DNA from: Porodaedalea pini
Taxonomy: Eukaryota; Basidiomycota; Agaricomycetes; Hymenochaetales; Hymenochaetaceae
Assembly: GCA_002794775.1 (NCBI GenBank)
Contig: NBAY01000067.1
Coordinates: 1 to 64,000 of the forward strand
DNA length: 64,000 nt
Direction of reading: 5' to 3'
The notes below the pieces were generated by a model that did not search any database, was not told where the DNA came from, and worked only from the letters and a program-made list of their open reading frames with translations. How positions within the stretch are numbered: position 1 is the first letter of the stretch; each line of letters starts with the position of its first letter. This document shows positions 45,727 to 54,924 of the stretch, in pieces. A program made the translations under genes and the position numbers.

Positions 45727-46926
45727 CTATTCCTCTGTAGGTTGCATATGCGAAAACAATCTATCCACAATCTCTTTCCCGTACTCCTTCTGGAGATCGC
45801 CCTGGCAATCCAGTGCGGCATCCCTCATCTTTATGTTTGGACACATCACAACATTTTGTTTTTCTCCCATTTTCGTGACTGGTCAATGAAGATGAGGATG
45901 AAAAGGAGCAGTAAAAAATAAAATAGTAGCAGGAATGGAAAGGAGGGATCAGAGGGGGCATATACATCAGTGACTCAGCGCACATACATCTAATGGTATA
46001 CATTTTATGAGGGTTATAATTTTCCCTGTCCGGAACGTTTGAGTCCTCTGTGAAGAATTGCTCTGGGGTGATGTGGTAGAAGATCTCGACATCCTTTAAA
46101 ACGTTGGCCACCTCTGGATGACGCGGATAGACAATATGAACACCATGAGCAATGGGCCTATTAAAAATTTCTACTGCAACATACTGTTGGCGAGCTCGGC
46201 GAGCTGTGGGTCTTTGAAGTTCCCAAGGAGTTTTTCCCATCTGTCTGTAGCATCTGGATGGGCATTCTGAGGCTTTGGGTTTACGGATCTACGCATTCCC
46301 TTCTCAGGCTGTTGACTCTCTTGTATATTCGAAAGCAATTTATCAGTGTCCTTTTTCCCGTAGTACGCCTCGAGACCGTCCCGGCAATCCAGTACGGCAC
46401 CCTTCATGGTCATGGAATAACCTATCGCGATCTGGAGGGTATCTTTTCCCTCCGTTTTCGTGACTGTCCGAGTTGATGAGGATGAAAAGGAGTGATTAAA
46501 AATAAATAGTAGGTTCGGGAAGGATGGATCAGAAGGGGTGTATATCTCAATGACGCAGTGTACGTACATTGAATGATGAACGTGCCATGGGCCAGATTTG
46601 TTGCGCCTATGGCTTTCAATGTTTCGGGGGTGTGGTAGAAGATCCCAACATGTGAATCGGCCACCTCTGGATGACGCGGATAGACGATATGAACACCATG
46701 AGCAATGGGCGTATTAAAAATATCACTGCAACATACTTCTGACGAGCTCGGCGAGCTGTTCATCTCCCTGGAAGTGCCGAGTGAGTGGTGTCCATCCAGT
46801 AACGTTTGTACGCTTTAGATGGGCACCCTGAGACCCTGACGTACGACTTTTCTTCCCTTGACTCCCTTTTGGTGACTGGCCCGGGGATATTAACGTTCTC
46901 TTCTTTGGATTCTCTGACATTGTCAA
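45727..46926 (-). CDS. Uncharacterised multi-exon gene with two tandem repeat units (family alpha)
   Basis: The start is the ATG-region exon MSENPKKRTLISPGQSPKG, a basic low-complexity head ending HFQGDEQLAELVR. Then, twice, comes the same exon cycle: an exon with V-x-IFYH (KVADSHVGIFYHTPETLK; KVANVLKDVEIFYHITPEQF), a phase-1 intron that splits a Phe codon T|TC, and an exon with a DC-x4-LE/LQ-x2-YG-K motif (KGAVLDCRDGLEAYYGKKD; RDAALDCQGDLQKEYGKEIVDRLF). Unit 1 joins unit 2 through PQLAELAN. It ends FSHMQPTEE at 45727. The first intron of each unit (GTATGTTG...CATCCAG, about 70 nt) is nearly identical, so the second unit is a recent internal duplication. Homologues are at 52667 and 54066. No known domain; function unknown. 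Codon-level splicing is consistent throughout, so I think it is a real gene. Confidence 0.55.
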
Positions 46927-48185
46927 TTTGCAAGTATGAAAGCTCCTGATAATCTGCTGCTGATTGGAAAAAAGGCAGAGGAGCTGTTTGCTGGTTTTAT
47001 ACCGTTTGCAATTATTTTCATTTTGCTATCTATGTCCCTTTGATCCTGGCCGAAGTCTTGGTGGATGCATTTGAGGCGACGCGCCACCACATATTCACAT
47101 ATCATCGAGCTATAGTTGCCTAGCAAACCGCCTTTGCTATAGATGGTGATATTAATATTGCTAGTGGTGCTATAACACGAATCAAAACAAAAAAAAAGGC
47201 ATCCGTTCTTTCATCTAAATTCGAATTTGGCCGCAAACGGGGTATCTAAAAATCAGGCTAGGGGTGAACACTAGTACTAGTACTAGTGTTTATATTGAAA
47301 CCGGCCTATGTCACTCTAGGTAAGCATATACGAGACTTGAACTTGAATCCTCCGCTCTTAATCCAAGCTATATTGGAAGGGCGCAGCGCCAAGTCATACT
47401 AATGCAGCTCTTCAGACTTGCAATAGAATACCGTGTCTACTCATTGCTTTCAGCCTAAAACATGCATATAATCATTAATACGTGTCGGAGAAAAAGCCTC
47501 GAATGGTGTGAACTCGGGAGACTCGTATTGCATTGAACTGGCGGAAGCAAAGTGGGGAGTACCTTAATTACATAATACAGAGAGCCCATTTCCCGGACCT
47601 CAGCTCTGCAGCCGTTGTCCTCCACTCACTCACCACCATCCCCTCCTACTCGCCCTCTCCTCCTCTCTAGTACTCGTCCGCCAGCGACCTCAACGACGTC
47701 CTACTCCTCGTGAGTCTCGCTTTTCTCTCTATCTACGCGCGATGCTCGCTTCTTGCTTGCCATCTGCGTCGCCCGCGCACCGCACTGGCCACCTGCGCCC
47801 CATCTGCCCGTCTCCCATCTCCTGGTCCCCGTCCGTGTTGCCGTGCCACCCATGCCGACATCTCCGCTTCTATCTTCTGGCAGATCCCGCCGGTTCTATA
47901 AAATATTATAAAATTGATCAGTCCGAGACGCGTGTGTCCGCACCGGTGCTGGTGCTCAATCTACACGATGGCGGCGGCAGCGTCGTATATCTATTATCGC
48001 TTACTGACTCTTTTCTCTCTTCCCGATTATAAATATAGATATTCTGCACGCATAAGCCGCACGCTGAAAGACGGCGCGGTGCGTGTTCTAGGTCAGCACA
48101 GTAGTTCGTCCTCGTCAACGAGCCTCGGAACTCAGATTGGCGATTCGGCCATCGCAGCCAAGTCGAACCAGCCATCGACCCTCTC
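46927..48185. other. Intergenic region upstream of the velvet gene
   Basis: No gene supported. It contains a 24-bp perfect palindrome (47267-47290), CT-rich stretches from 47580 typical of fungal promoters, and a TATA-like TTATAAATAT near 48027. Short frames at 47710-48030 are probably leader sequence. Confidence 0.5.
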
Positions 48186-48423
48186 GTGAGTCACCCTCAT
48201 TCCCGACGTCGGAGCGGTGTTGGAGTCAGACGGGGTGCTTCACGCTAATCCTTATTCCTCTCTTTTTCGTTTGGTTTCGACGTGCAAGGCAGCTCGCAAC
48301 GTAAAACAAATAAATAAGCCGCTCATTTTCGTCGTGCGCTCGCTCTTGCGTACGTGCCAATATCTGTCTCCTCGATCATCCTCGTTCAACTCTATCCCCC
48401 TAACGCATCTATACACCTCGCAG
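48186..48423 (+). other. Probable 5'UTR intron of the velvet gene
   Basis: Donor TCTC|GTGAGTCACC at 48186, branch point CTAAC at about 48400 and acceptor CACCTCGCAG at 48423 form a textbook set, with 54 bp of leader before the ATG. Confidence 0.45.
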
Positions 48424-48477
48424 CCTGTCCACCCGAGAGTCCTCGCGCGAAACTAGGATAAGAAAGATAAACACAAC

Positions 48478-50766
48478 ATGACCCACCGAACGAACCCCTC
48501 CGTCCTGGCGAGTAGCGCGATGAATGCTCCGCGCATATCGGACCACTCGAATTACTACCACGAAGACGAGCTCGCGCCGCGGCATCCAAGTGCCCATGCA
48601 CACGAACACGCGCATACGCATCCACATTCAGACCAACGGCAGTATGAACAGCAGCACCAACATCAGTTCCAGGCGCGTCTCCCTGCGCCTGGTCTAGCGC
48701 ACACAGCGGAAGCCGGCACGGGCGGAGGAGGGATGTTCTACCCGCCGTCGACGTTTGCGCCGACGCGCATGGCGGCGCATCAGTATAGCGCGGCGCCTGC
48801 GTCGGAGTACGAGGAGAATCAGGCCCAGGAGGAGTATATGGAGCCCGAGCCGCCTTTGCCTTCGACTACGCCGGCGTCGGCGTATTATGCTAGTACACAT
48901 GCCAATACACATGCCAATACACATGCCAATACACAATCGCAGTACGCCCCGCCTCCGATGTCTTCCCTCCAGTCTTCTCTGCACACGCACGCACATCCAC
49001 ACCAAGACACCATCCCCGTCCCCACGTCTGCTTCCGTCCCTACGTCCGGACCTGGACACGCAGAAACGACCCGTGCGCCCTCGCCGACGAATTTGGCTGC
49101 GCGCCGGCACACGACGAGCGAGATCGGACAATGGAAGACGTTCGCGACGGGCCCGTTTGCGGGCCGGACGGTGCGTGCGGAGATTGTGGAAGTGCAGAAG
49201 GCGGATTTGGGGAGGAAGTGTGCGGATCCACCAACTTCGGTGTCGTCAGCTGCTGCGGGGTCGGGGTCGGGGTCGGGGTCGCATGGCGGAGAGGACGGCA
49301 AGGGGACGGGAGTAGGGTCGAGGAAGGGGAAGGAGAGGGAAAGGGAAAGGGAAAGGGAGCAGCACGACAGAGACCTGGGTGGAGAGAAAGAGAAAGAGAA
49401 AGATGGTGAAGGGCGGGCGGTGCGCAAGGACCGTCGGCCGCTCGACCCGCCTCCGGTCGTGTCCCTACAGCTGTTCGAGAGTGTGCACCACGGGACGCCT
49501 CACCAGCACGAGCGCGCGATACCGGCGGAGGACGTCGAGATTGGTGGACTCATTTGCCTGGTGGATTTGTATCGGGTGACGATCCCGCCGAGTCCAACGG
49601 AGGTAGCGAATTTGGCGCTGCATGCGCATGGACACGGGCAGACGTTTCCGAGCCAGCAAGGGTTTGGACAATATACGCATCCGCTGCCGTTGCCGTTGCC
49701 GCTGCATCCGCACCACCCACACAACACTCAGCACCACCAGCAGAGCCAGCAGCCGTATTCGCCTTATGAACAGCATGATTTCGTGTATCCGCTGCAGCCG
49801 CGCTCGGCGCGTGAGAGCTTGCTGGCTGCCGAGGAGGAGGCGAGTGCAGCGTCGCCGCTGGATGGAGGTTGGGACTCTGCATCACCTATCTCGCCGATGT
49901 CGCCGTACACGTACCACCCACATCCCGCCCGGCATCCGCATCCGACGCTAAACACGCACGTACCAACGCTCCATACGCTGAACTCGCCCTCGCTCGGCGC
50001 GCCGATCAATCCGGACGCGCTGCCTCCACCATCCGAGTCCGACAAGCTCACGCGTGTGCTGTTCGGCGAATCGTACGCGCACGCGTGCAGCATTCTCGAC
50101 CTCTCCGGCAGGCCGGCCTTATACTTCGTCTTCGCGGACCTGTCCGTGAAGCTCGAGGGTCTGTTCCGCCCACGCTACCGGTTCTTTGACTTGTTCAGCA
50201 GGACGGCGGGCAGCGCGGACGTGCCGGTGCTGGCGCAGTGCTTTGGCGGCGCGTTTGCGGTGTATAGCACAAAGGAGTTCCCTGGACTCAAGGCGAGCAC
50301 GCCGTTAACGAAGCATTTGAGTCGGTGGGGGATTCGCGTGAACATTAGGGAGACGGAGAGGAAGAGGCGAGTGCCGGAGAGTGGGAGCGGTGGTGGTAAT
50401 GGTGGAGGCGGAGGAAATGGAGGAGGCGGCGTGGGACGGGGCGCGTCGAAGGATAGGAGGCGCGGGGCTAATAGAAAGAGGGGGAGAGGAGGGAGTGCGG
50501 GTGCTGGCGCGTCGAGCGGGGCGTCAGTGCGCGGGGAGGATGATGGCGACGACGGACAGGGAAGCGGAGAGACTATACCGCGGGGCGTAGATGCGCCGAG
50601 GAGGTATCTTGAGGGTGCGGTGCGTGGACGCGGATCGGGCGGACGGGTGAGGACGTCGACTGGAAGTTCGAGCGCTGGGGCGAGTGGGAGTGGAGGTGCG
50701 GGTGCGGGTGCGGGTGCGGGTGCGAGAGATGGGGAAGGGAGAGGGAGGGGAAGGAAGAGGGATTGA
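48478..50766 (+). CDS. Velvet-domain transcriptional regulator
   Basis: A single uninterrupted 762-residue frame. The velvet fold is split into three blocks: RTVRAEIVEVQKADLGRKC (about 227-245), RPLDPPPVVSLQLFE plus IGGLICLVDLYRV (about 320-368), and LTRVLFGESYAHACSILDL, LYFVFADLSVKLEGLFRPRYRFFDLF, FAVYSTKEFPGLKASTPLTKH (about 523-612). These are the DNA-binding and dimer-forming elements of the VeA/VelB/VosA/VelC family, fungal regulators of development and secondary metabolism acting in the nucleus. Between blocks two and three lies a 150-residue His/Pro/Gln-rich insertion, and VelB of Aspergillus also has a disordered insertion inside its velvet domain, so a VelB-like role is possible. The N-terminus is His-rich and the C-terminus Gly/Arg-rich with basic clusters that could act as nuclear signals. 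The ATG in CACAACATGAC has a good context and a likely spliced leader precedes it. Exact subfamily undetermined. Confidence 0.92.
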   Translation: MTHRTNPSVLASSAMNAPRISDHSNYYHEDELAPRHPSAHAHEHAHTHPHSDQRQYEQQHQHQFQARLPAPGLAHTAEAGTGGGGMFYPPSTFAPTRMAAHQYSAAPASEYEENQAQEEYMEPEPPLPSTTPASAYYASTHANTHANTHANTQSQYAPPPMSSLQSSLHTHAHPHQDTIPVPTSASVPTSGPGHAETTRAPSPTNLAARRHTTSEIGQWKTFATGPFAGRTVRAEIVEVQKADLGRKCADPPTSVSSAAAGSGSGSGSHGGEDGKGTGVGSRKGKEREREREREQHDRDLGGEKEKEKDGEGRAVRKDRRPLDPPPVVSLQLFESVHHGTPHQHERAIPAEDVEIGGLICLVDLYRVTIPPSPTEVANLALHAHGHGQTFPSQQGFGQYTHPLPLPLPLHPHHPHNTQHHQQSQQPYSPYEQHDFVYPLQPRSARESLLAAEEEASAASPLDGGWDSASPISPMSPYTYHPHPARHPHPTLNTHVPTLHTLNSPSLGAPINPDALPPPSESDKLTRVLFGESYAHACSILDLSGRPALYFVFADLSVKLEGLFRPRYRFFDLFSRTAGSADVPVLAQCFGGAFAVYSTKEFPGLKASTPLTKHLSRWGIRVNIRETERKRRVPESGSGGGNGGGGGNGGGGVGRGASKDRRRGANRKRGRGGSAGAGASSGASVRGEDDGDDGQGSGETIPRGVDAPRRYLEGAVRGRGSGGRVRTSTGSSSAGASGSGGAGAGAGAGARDGEGRGRGRKRD
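48896..48932 (+). repeat. Short tandem repeat in the velvet gene
   Basis: Three copies of a 12-bp unit ACACATGCCAAT encode THAN-THAN-THAN. It may vary in copy number among strains. Confidence 0.8.
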
Positions 50767-51679
50767 GAGATGAGTAGGTGCGTTGTCTAGCTTTCATAGC
50801 TGCGTCTTCTCCTTTGGCTGACGCGCGATTCTGGTCATTGGTCTGTCTAGGTTTGCATCCCGTTCCTTTTTTTCTCCCGAGCCCTCCGCTTGTTTTAGCT
50901 TTCTTGGCCCCGTCGTCCTGATCTGCTTCGTCATTTCCTACATGCATACTATTGCTCATCGCTCATCGGTCGTAATTCCTCTTCTAATTTGTATATCCCT
51001 TCTGCGCTTGAATCGTTCCTTTCTTGTTAATGTCGTCTTGCATTTCTTCATTCCGTTGTCCATCATCCACTGTTCGTTGTCCGCTATCGAGATGCTTCGT
51101 TCTAATCCCCGTGTCTGATTCTTATATCCGCTTTTTGTCTTTCACCCATTGGTGATGAATCGCTTCGTTGATTTATCATGTTGGCCTCATTCACGATAGG
51201 CTATGATGAGCCCTGAACGCCGTCACTTGTCTGTGATCCTTGGCTCTGTGCTATCTGCCTGTTCACTGTTTGTTCTTTGTGCCTCCACGCACAGTTCTGT
51301 TTTCTTGTTACGCCGGTCGCATACGACACGGATCGTTTTCTATATCGCTATTCCAACTGTCGCGCATGTCCTCGTCCTCGTCCTCGTCCTTGCCAGCATC
51401 ATGCACTCCCTACACTTAATACTCCCCCATTCACGCGTTTTGCTCCACATGTTACTCTACCCCCTCGTCCATCCTGTCCAGTTTCTTGCACGCTCTGATA
51501 GTGTATTTTGTACGTACGTATATGCCTCTACTTTCTTGTGTTTCTTGTGTTTTCTTGTCCGCTGTTCATTCCTTTGTCTCCTTCCCTCGTCCCTTCATCC
51601 CTCGGCCATTTTCATCGTCGACTCGGAGGTGGGGGCATACATACATATATTTTGATGTTTGATGTTTGATATCTTGGTG
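50767..51679. other. 3' flank of the velvet gene
   Basis: T-rich, no credible gene; a 150-codon frame (51203-51655) is rich in Leu/Ser/Cys with low complexity and is probably fortuitous. The last about 60 bp (51620-51680; ACTCGGAGG...CATACATACATAT...GATATCTTGGT) resemble 59545-59605. Confidence 0.5.
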
Positions 51680-51681
51680 TA

Positions 51682-52116
51682 CAGTTGATTATCTCATAAG
51701 GAATATGCAAAATCCGGAATTTCATATTCCCTGTGAGATAATATTTCTGAGTAGAATGTCACTTTTGTGTGACATATGTGTGACTTGCAAAAACAAATTG
51801 ATATTTTGCTACTTTTTCTTTTTTTGAAGTGCATTTTTAGGCCAAACCTGTTGCACAGAGCAAGTCTTGAGCTAACAAGGCAAATTTACATTTGATAGAG
51901 GTGCTGGCTCACTTGGTTTGGCTTGACACATCCTAATTTCCCACATGTTTTTGGTGCAAAACCTTATCTGGTAAGGAATATTTACAAAAAACATCATTCC
52001 CTATTAGGTATGAGATTTTTGTGGAATATTCCACTGAAATGTGGTTGATTCTGGGAAATTTTATTTCTTATGAGAAATATTCCCTATGAGCTAATTCGCT
52101 ATGAGATAATCAACTG
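51682..52116. mobile_element. 435-bp MITE with TA target duplication
   Basis: Terminal inverted repeats CAGTTGATTATCTCATA and TATGAGATAATCAACTG, flanked by TA on both sides (51680-51681, 52117-52118). These are features of Tc1/mariner-type miniature elements. Interior AT-rich, non-coding, with many GGAATAT/ATATTCC words. Confidence 0.8.
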
Positions 52117-52118
52117 TA

Positions 52119-52666
52119 TATAGTACGGTATGGTAATGTGTATAAATGCATATGCGTATATCTGTTGGGGGCCGAGGGTGATGCGTGGTTTGGGTGAGCC
52201 GCTCGTTATGAAGATAAGACTGATATTAGTGTTTAATATGTTCTTGTTCTTACATTGTGATTGGCTCATCAACGGACTGTGATTCACTGAACAAACATGT
52301 ACAAATTGAGTATCATGAAAATCAAGGCAATGTGGAATTGCCCCGTGAGATATGTATCACTTCTGCTAGGCCTTCGTTGCATTCTAATCTAAACGAAGGT
52401 ATGCAATCCGAGCTTATTGGATTAATATTGATGCTTTGTGGCGTTTCGAAATTGACGGGAGGAACTGAAATGGATATACGCATCGGGCTAGATGATGGTG
52501 ACGAAGCGTGGGTGCTAGTGGATAGGGGGGAAGGGCTACAAAGAGAGAAACGGAAAACAAGACTCGCACTCAGAGACGCATATTAAACCCCAGACATCTC
52601 TGCCCTTGTCGAATCGTATACTATCGCTCCTCGCAGCTGAACTCAAACAGCCAAGTAACAACACCG
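52119..52666. other. Intergenic region upstream of family member beta
   Basis: No well-supported gene. A 109-codon frame at 52257-52586 has no recognisable motif. It ends with the leader of the gene at 52667. Confidence 0.4.
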
Positions 52667-53340
52667 ATGTCAAGAAACAAAGGCAACAGCAGTGCTAGTA
52701 CTGTGGCGACGCGTTCGAGAGACGCTGACACCGGGTCGGACTCTGAGTCAGCGGTTGGGCCTTCTTCCTCTAGAACTCCGAAAGTAGTGGAGAGAACCAA
52801 CGAGGGAACCAGAGAGATCAAGCCGACAAGACCAGCGGCCACGGTGGAGAGCGCCGAGCTCCCATCGGCAAGAAAGGCGTGGACCGAGATAAAGAAAGAG
52901 GACGGGGAGGCTTTTACAAAGCTCATAACCAGTACGTCCGTCACAAAGTCCAAACCAATCCGAGTCCATATAGCAGGGACTTATGCTCACTTCTTGTGAT
53001 ATCCAACCTTGCAGGCATGGGAAAATCTCCCGTATTTAAGGACGTCAGTGTCTTGAAACTGGAACAACGGAGCACCCTCTATGTCAAATGTACTTCTCTT
53101 CCTTTCTTCTCATGCATGGCTCTAGCTTGAACTAAATCATCTTTTGTTTTTTCGTGTCGGTTCTCGTACTCAGTCGCGAAAGAAGGTAGCAGTGAGCCTA
53201 TTGCTTGGGGAGCAGGCACAACCGCAAGAGCTGCTGGTGTAGAATGCAGGGACGGAATCGAGAAGTTCATCAATAACAATAAAAAGGACGAGTCTCCCGA
53301 GTTGATCACTATTCGAGGCTTTTTCTCCGAAGCTTATTAG
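52667..53340 (+). CDS. Uncharacterised multi-exon gene (family beta)
   Basis: The ATG at 52667 (MSRNKGNSSASTVATRS) starts a disordered Ser/Thr/Glu-rich head ending EAFTKLIT. A GTACGT...TTGCAG intron leads to exon 2 (MGKSPVFKDVSVLKLEQRS, YVK), then a second phase-1 intron splits a Phe codon T|TC exactly as in the other family members. Exon 3 has the family motif AAGVECRDGIEKFINNNKKD and ends RGFFSEAY at 53340. So it has the same three-part plan as 45727-46926 and 54066-54617, with weak sequence identity outside the motif. No known domain and no signal peptide; function unknown. Confidence 0.5.
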
Positions 53341-54065
53341 TGATTATATGTATGTATTGTGCTAAAGTGTTTTGTAGAAACGGTCTTTGCAGAGCTGCAC
53401 TCCGATTTGGATGACTTGGGACTGCATTTGGCCTTCCAATATGAGCTTGAATTTAGAGCGAAGAACCGCCGAATACGTTACTCCGCATCGAGCAGCATCG
53501 CTAAAATAGACAAACCATATTGAAAAGTCCGGCGATTTAGTTTCGTATGCTTACCTAGAGCTAATCACTATACAGTCAAAGAAAAGACCCATATGGTTGA
53601 AGATCCGGTTCCAATATAAATACCAGTATTCACTCCTTTATTATAGGCACCCTGTGTGCCGTTAGAGTCGAGCTAAAGCATTTTAGGTGAAAGAGCGGAC
53701 ACCTTTTCTCCTTCGATTCTAAAGTGCATGAATTTGGTTCAGCTCTTTTTCGCCACATTGCACTCTTCGCTACTTCGAGGCACTAAGCTCGGTCTCGACC
53801 GAGTATTGTGCTATAATACTACTGCAATATCACCATTCAAAAGAAAGTCGATTGGCTAGACAGCTATAGTTCGATCATATCTTATACTGTAGTGCATGAA
53901 CTTGTGGCGCGTAGCTTCAAGTAGATTCATTAACACTTACCAATACTTCGGCCAATACATAGATGGCAAAATTAAAAGATATTGAAAAATGGTATAAAAC
54001 CAGCAAGCAATTCATGTGCCTTTTCCAATCAGCAATATCACTCGCTTCATACTTGCTAGTCGACA
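53341..54065. other. Intergenic, nothing recognised
   Basis: About 720 bp, AT-rich, no supported reading frame and no clear repeat. It holds the promoter of the gene at 54066. Confidence 0.4.
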
Positions 54066-54617
54066 ATGTCAGAGAGTACTGGACATACACATAAGAAAAG
54101 GCATGGATCCGTAGCATCCATAACGTCAGAGGATGGCCGTCCCAAATCTGCAGACCTCTTCGGGTACATAGAACTCACCGAGCGCTTCGGTGGGGACGAA
54201 AAGCTCACTCAGCTCGCCCAAAGTATGTTGTAGTAAAAAAATTCAATAGCCTCGTTACTCATGGCATTCATATATTCTAACCGCATCATTCAGAACTGGC
54301 ACACGATCCCAATTATAGGAATGTTAGGATCTTCTACAGCGGTCCTGCCACAACTAGGACCGACGACAAGTCTAAAAGCATTAACAAGTATTCCATTAAA
54401 TGTGCGTACAGTGATGTCTGTTCCATCCTTGTCGACTCTGCTATTTATTTTAATTGCTTCTTTCCATCCTCATCTACCAGTCGTGGAAGTAAAAGACTAC
54501 TACCATGTTACGGAGGGCAGAGCTTTTTGTATGAGAGATGCCACAGTGGCTTGCCGGTCGGCTCTAGAGAAAAAGTACGGGAACGTCGTGAATGATTGGT
54601 TTTCGAATCTACAATGA
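54066..54617 (+). CDS. Uncharacterised multi-exon gene (family gamma)
   Basis: Exon 1 MSESTGHTHKKRHGSVAS...RFGGDEKLTQLAQ is a basic head plus the family QLA motif. Intron 1 (GTATGTTG...CATTCAG) resembles the first intron of the 45727-46926 units in sequence as well as position. Exon 2 (KLAHDPNYRNVRIFYSGPA...KYSIK) and exon 3 (VEVKDYYHVTEGRAFCMRD, VACRSALEKKYGNVVNDWF, ending SNLQ at 54617) are joined through a Phe codon T|TC. It has one repeat unit, about 130 residues. It converges on the hydantoinase gene, whose stop is 308 bp away. Function unknown. Confidence 0.55.
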
Positions 54618-54924
54618 AGGACTCTGGTAGGGCCATTAGTATATGCTTCCAATGCATTCCTGATCTGCTAGATGTAAATGAGAATATAGATACATACAGT
54701 TCCGTCGCGAGAAAGAGGGAATGCTGGAGAGCGAAGAGTGCAATAAATGAAGTCGAGAAACGTAACAAAGAACGAAGCGACGAGTTTGTCACACCCTCCT
54801 ACTGATCTCATGAACTCGGGCACGATGTACAAACGTACTCGAGACTGCGCAACTTTTTAATTTAAAAAAAAAACCGCTTCTATATGCGACTTCGTTCAGA
54901 ATGAGGATGCATCCTTGACTCTGT

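Noticed and set aside
47742..48032. An upstream exon or separate gene before velvet
   Set aside because: Composition matches a CT-rich promoter and leader; the velvet frame has its own good ATG.
49131..49976. Several long frames on both strands over the velvet gene
   Set aside because: They are shadows of the GC-rich velvet coding region; the velvet domain motifs are all in the 48478-50766 frame.
51203..51655. A membrane-like 150-codon gene
   Set aside because: The hydrophobic look comes from T/C-rich DNA in the velvet 3' flank; no intron, domain or good start context.
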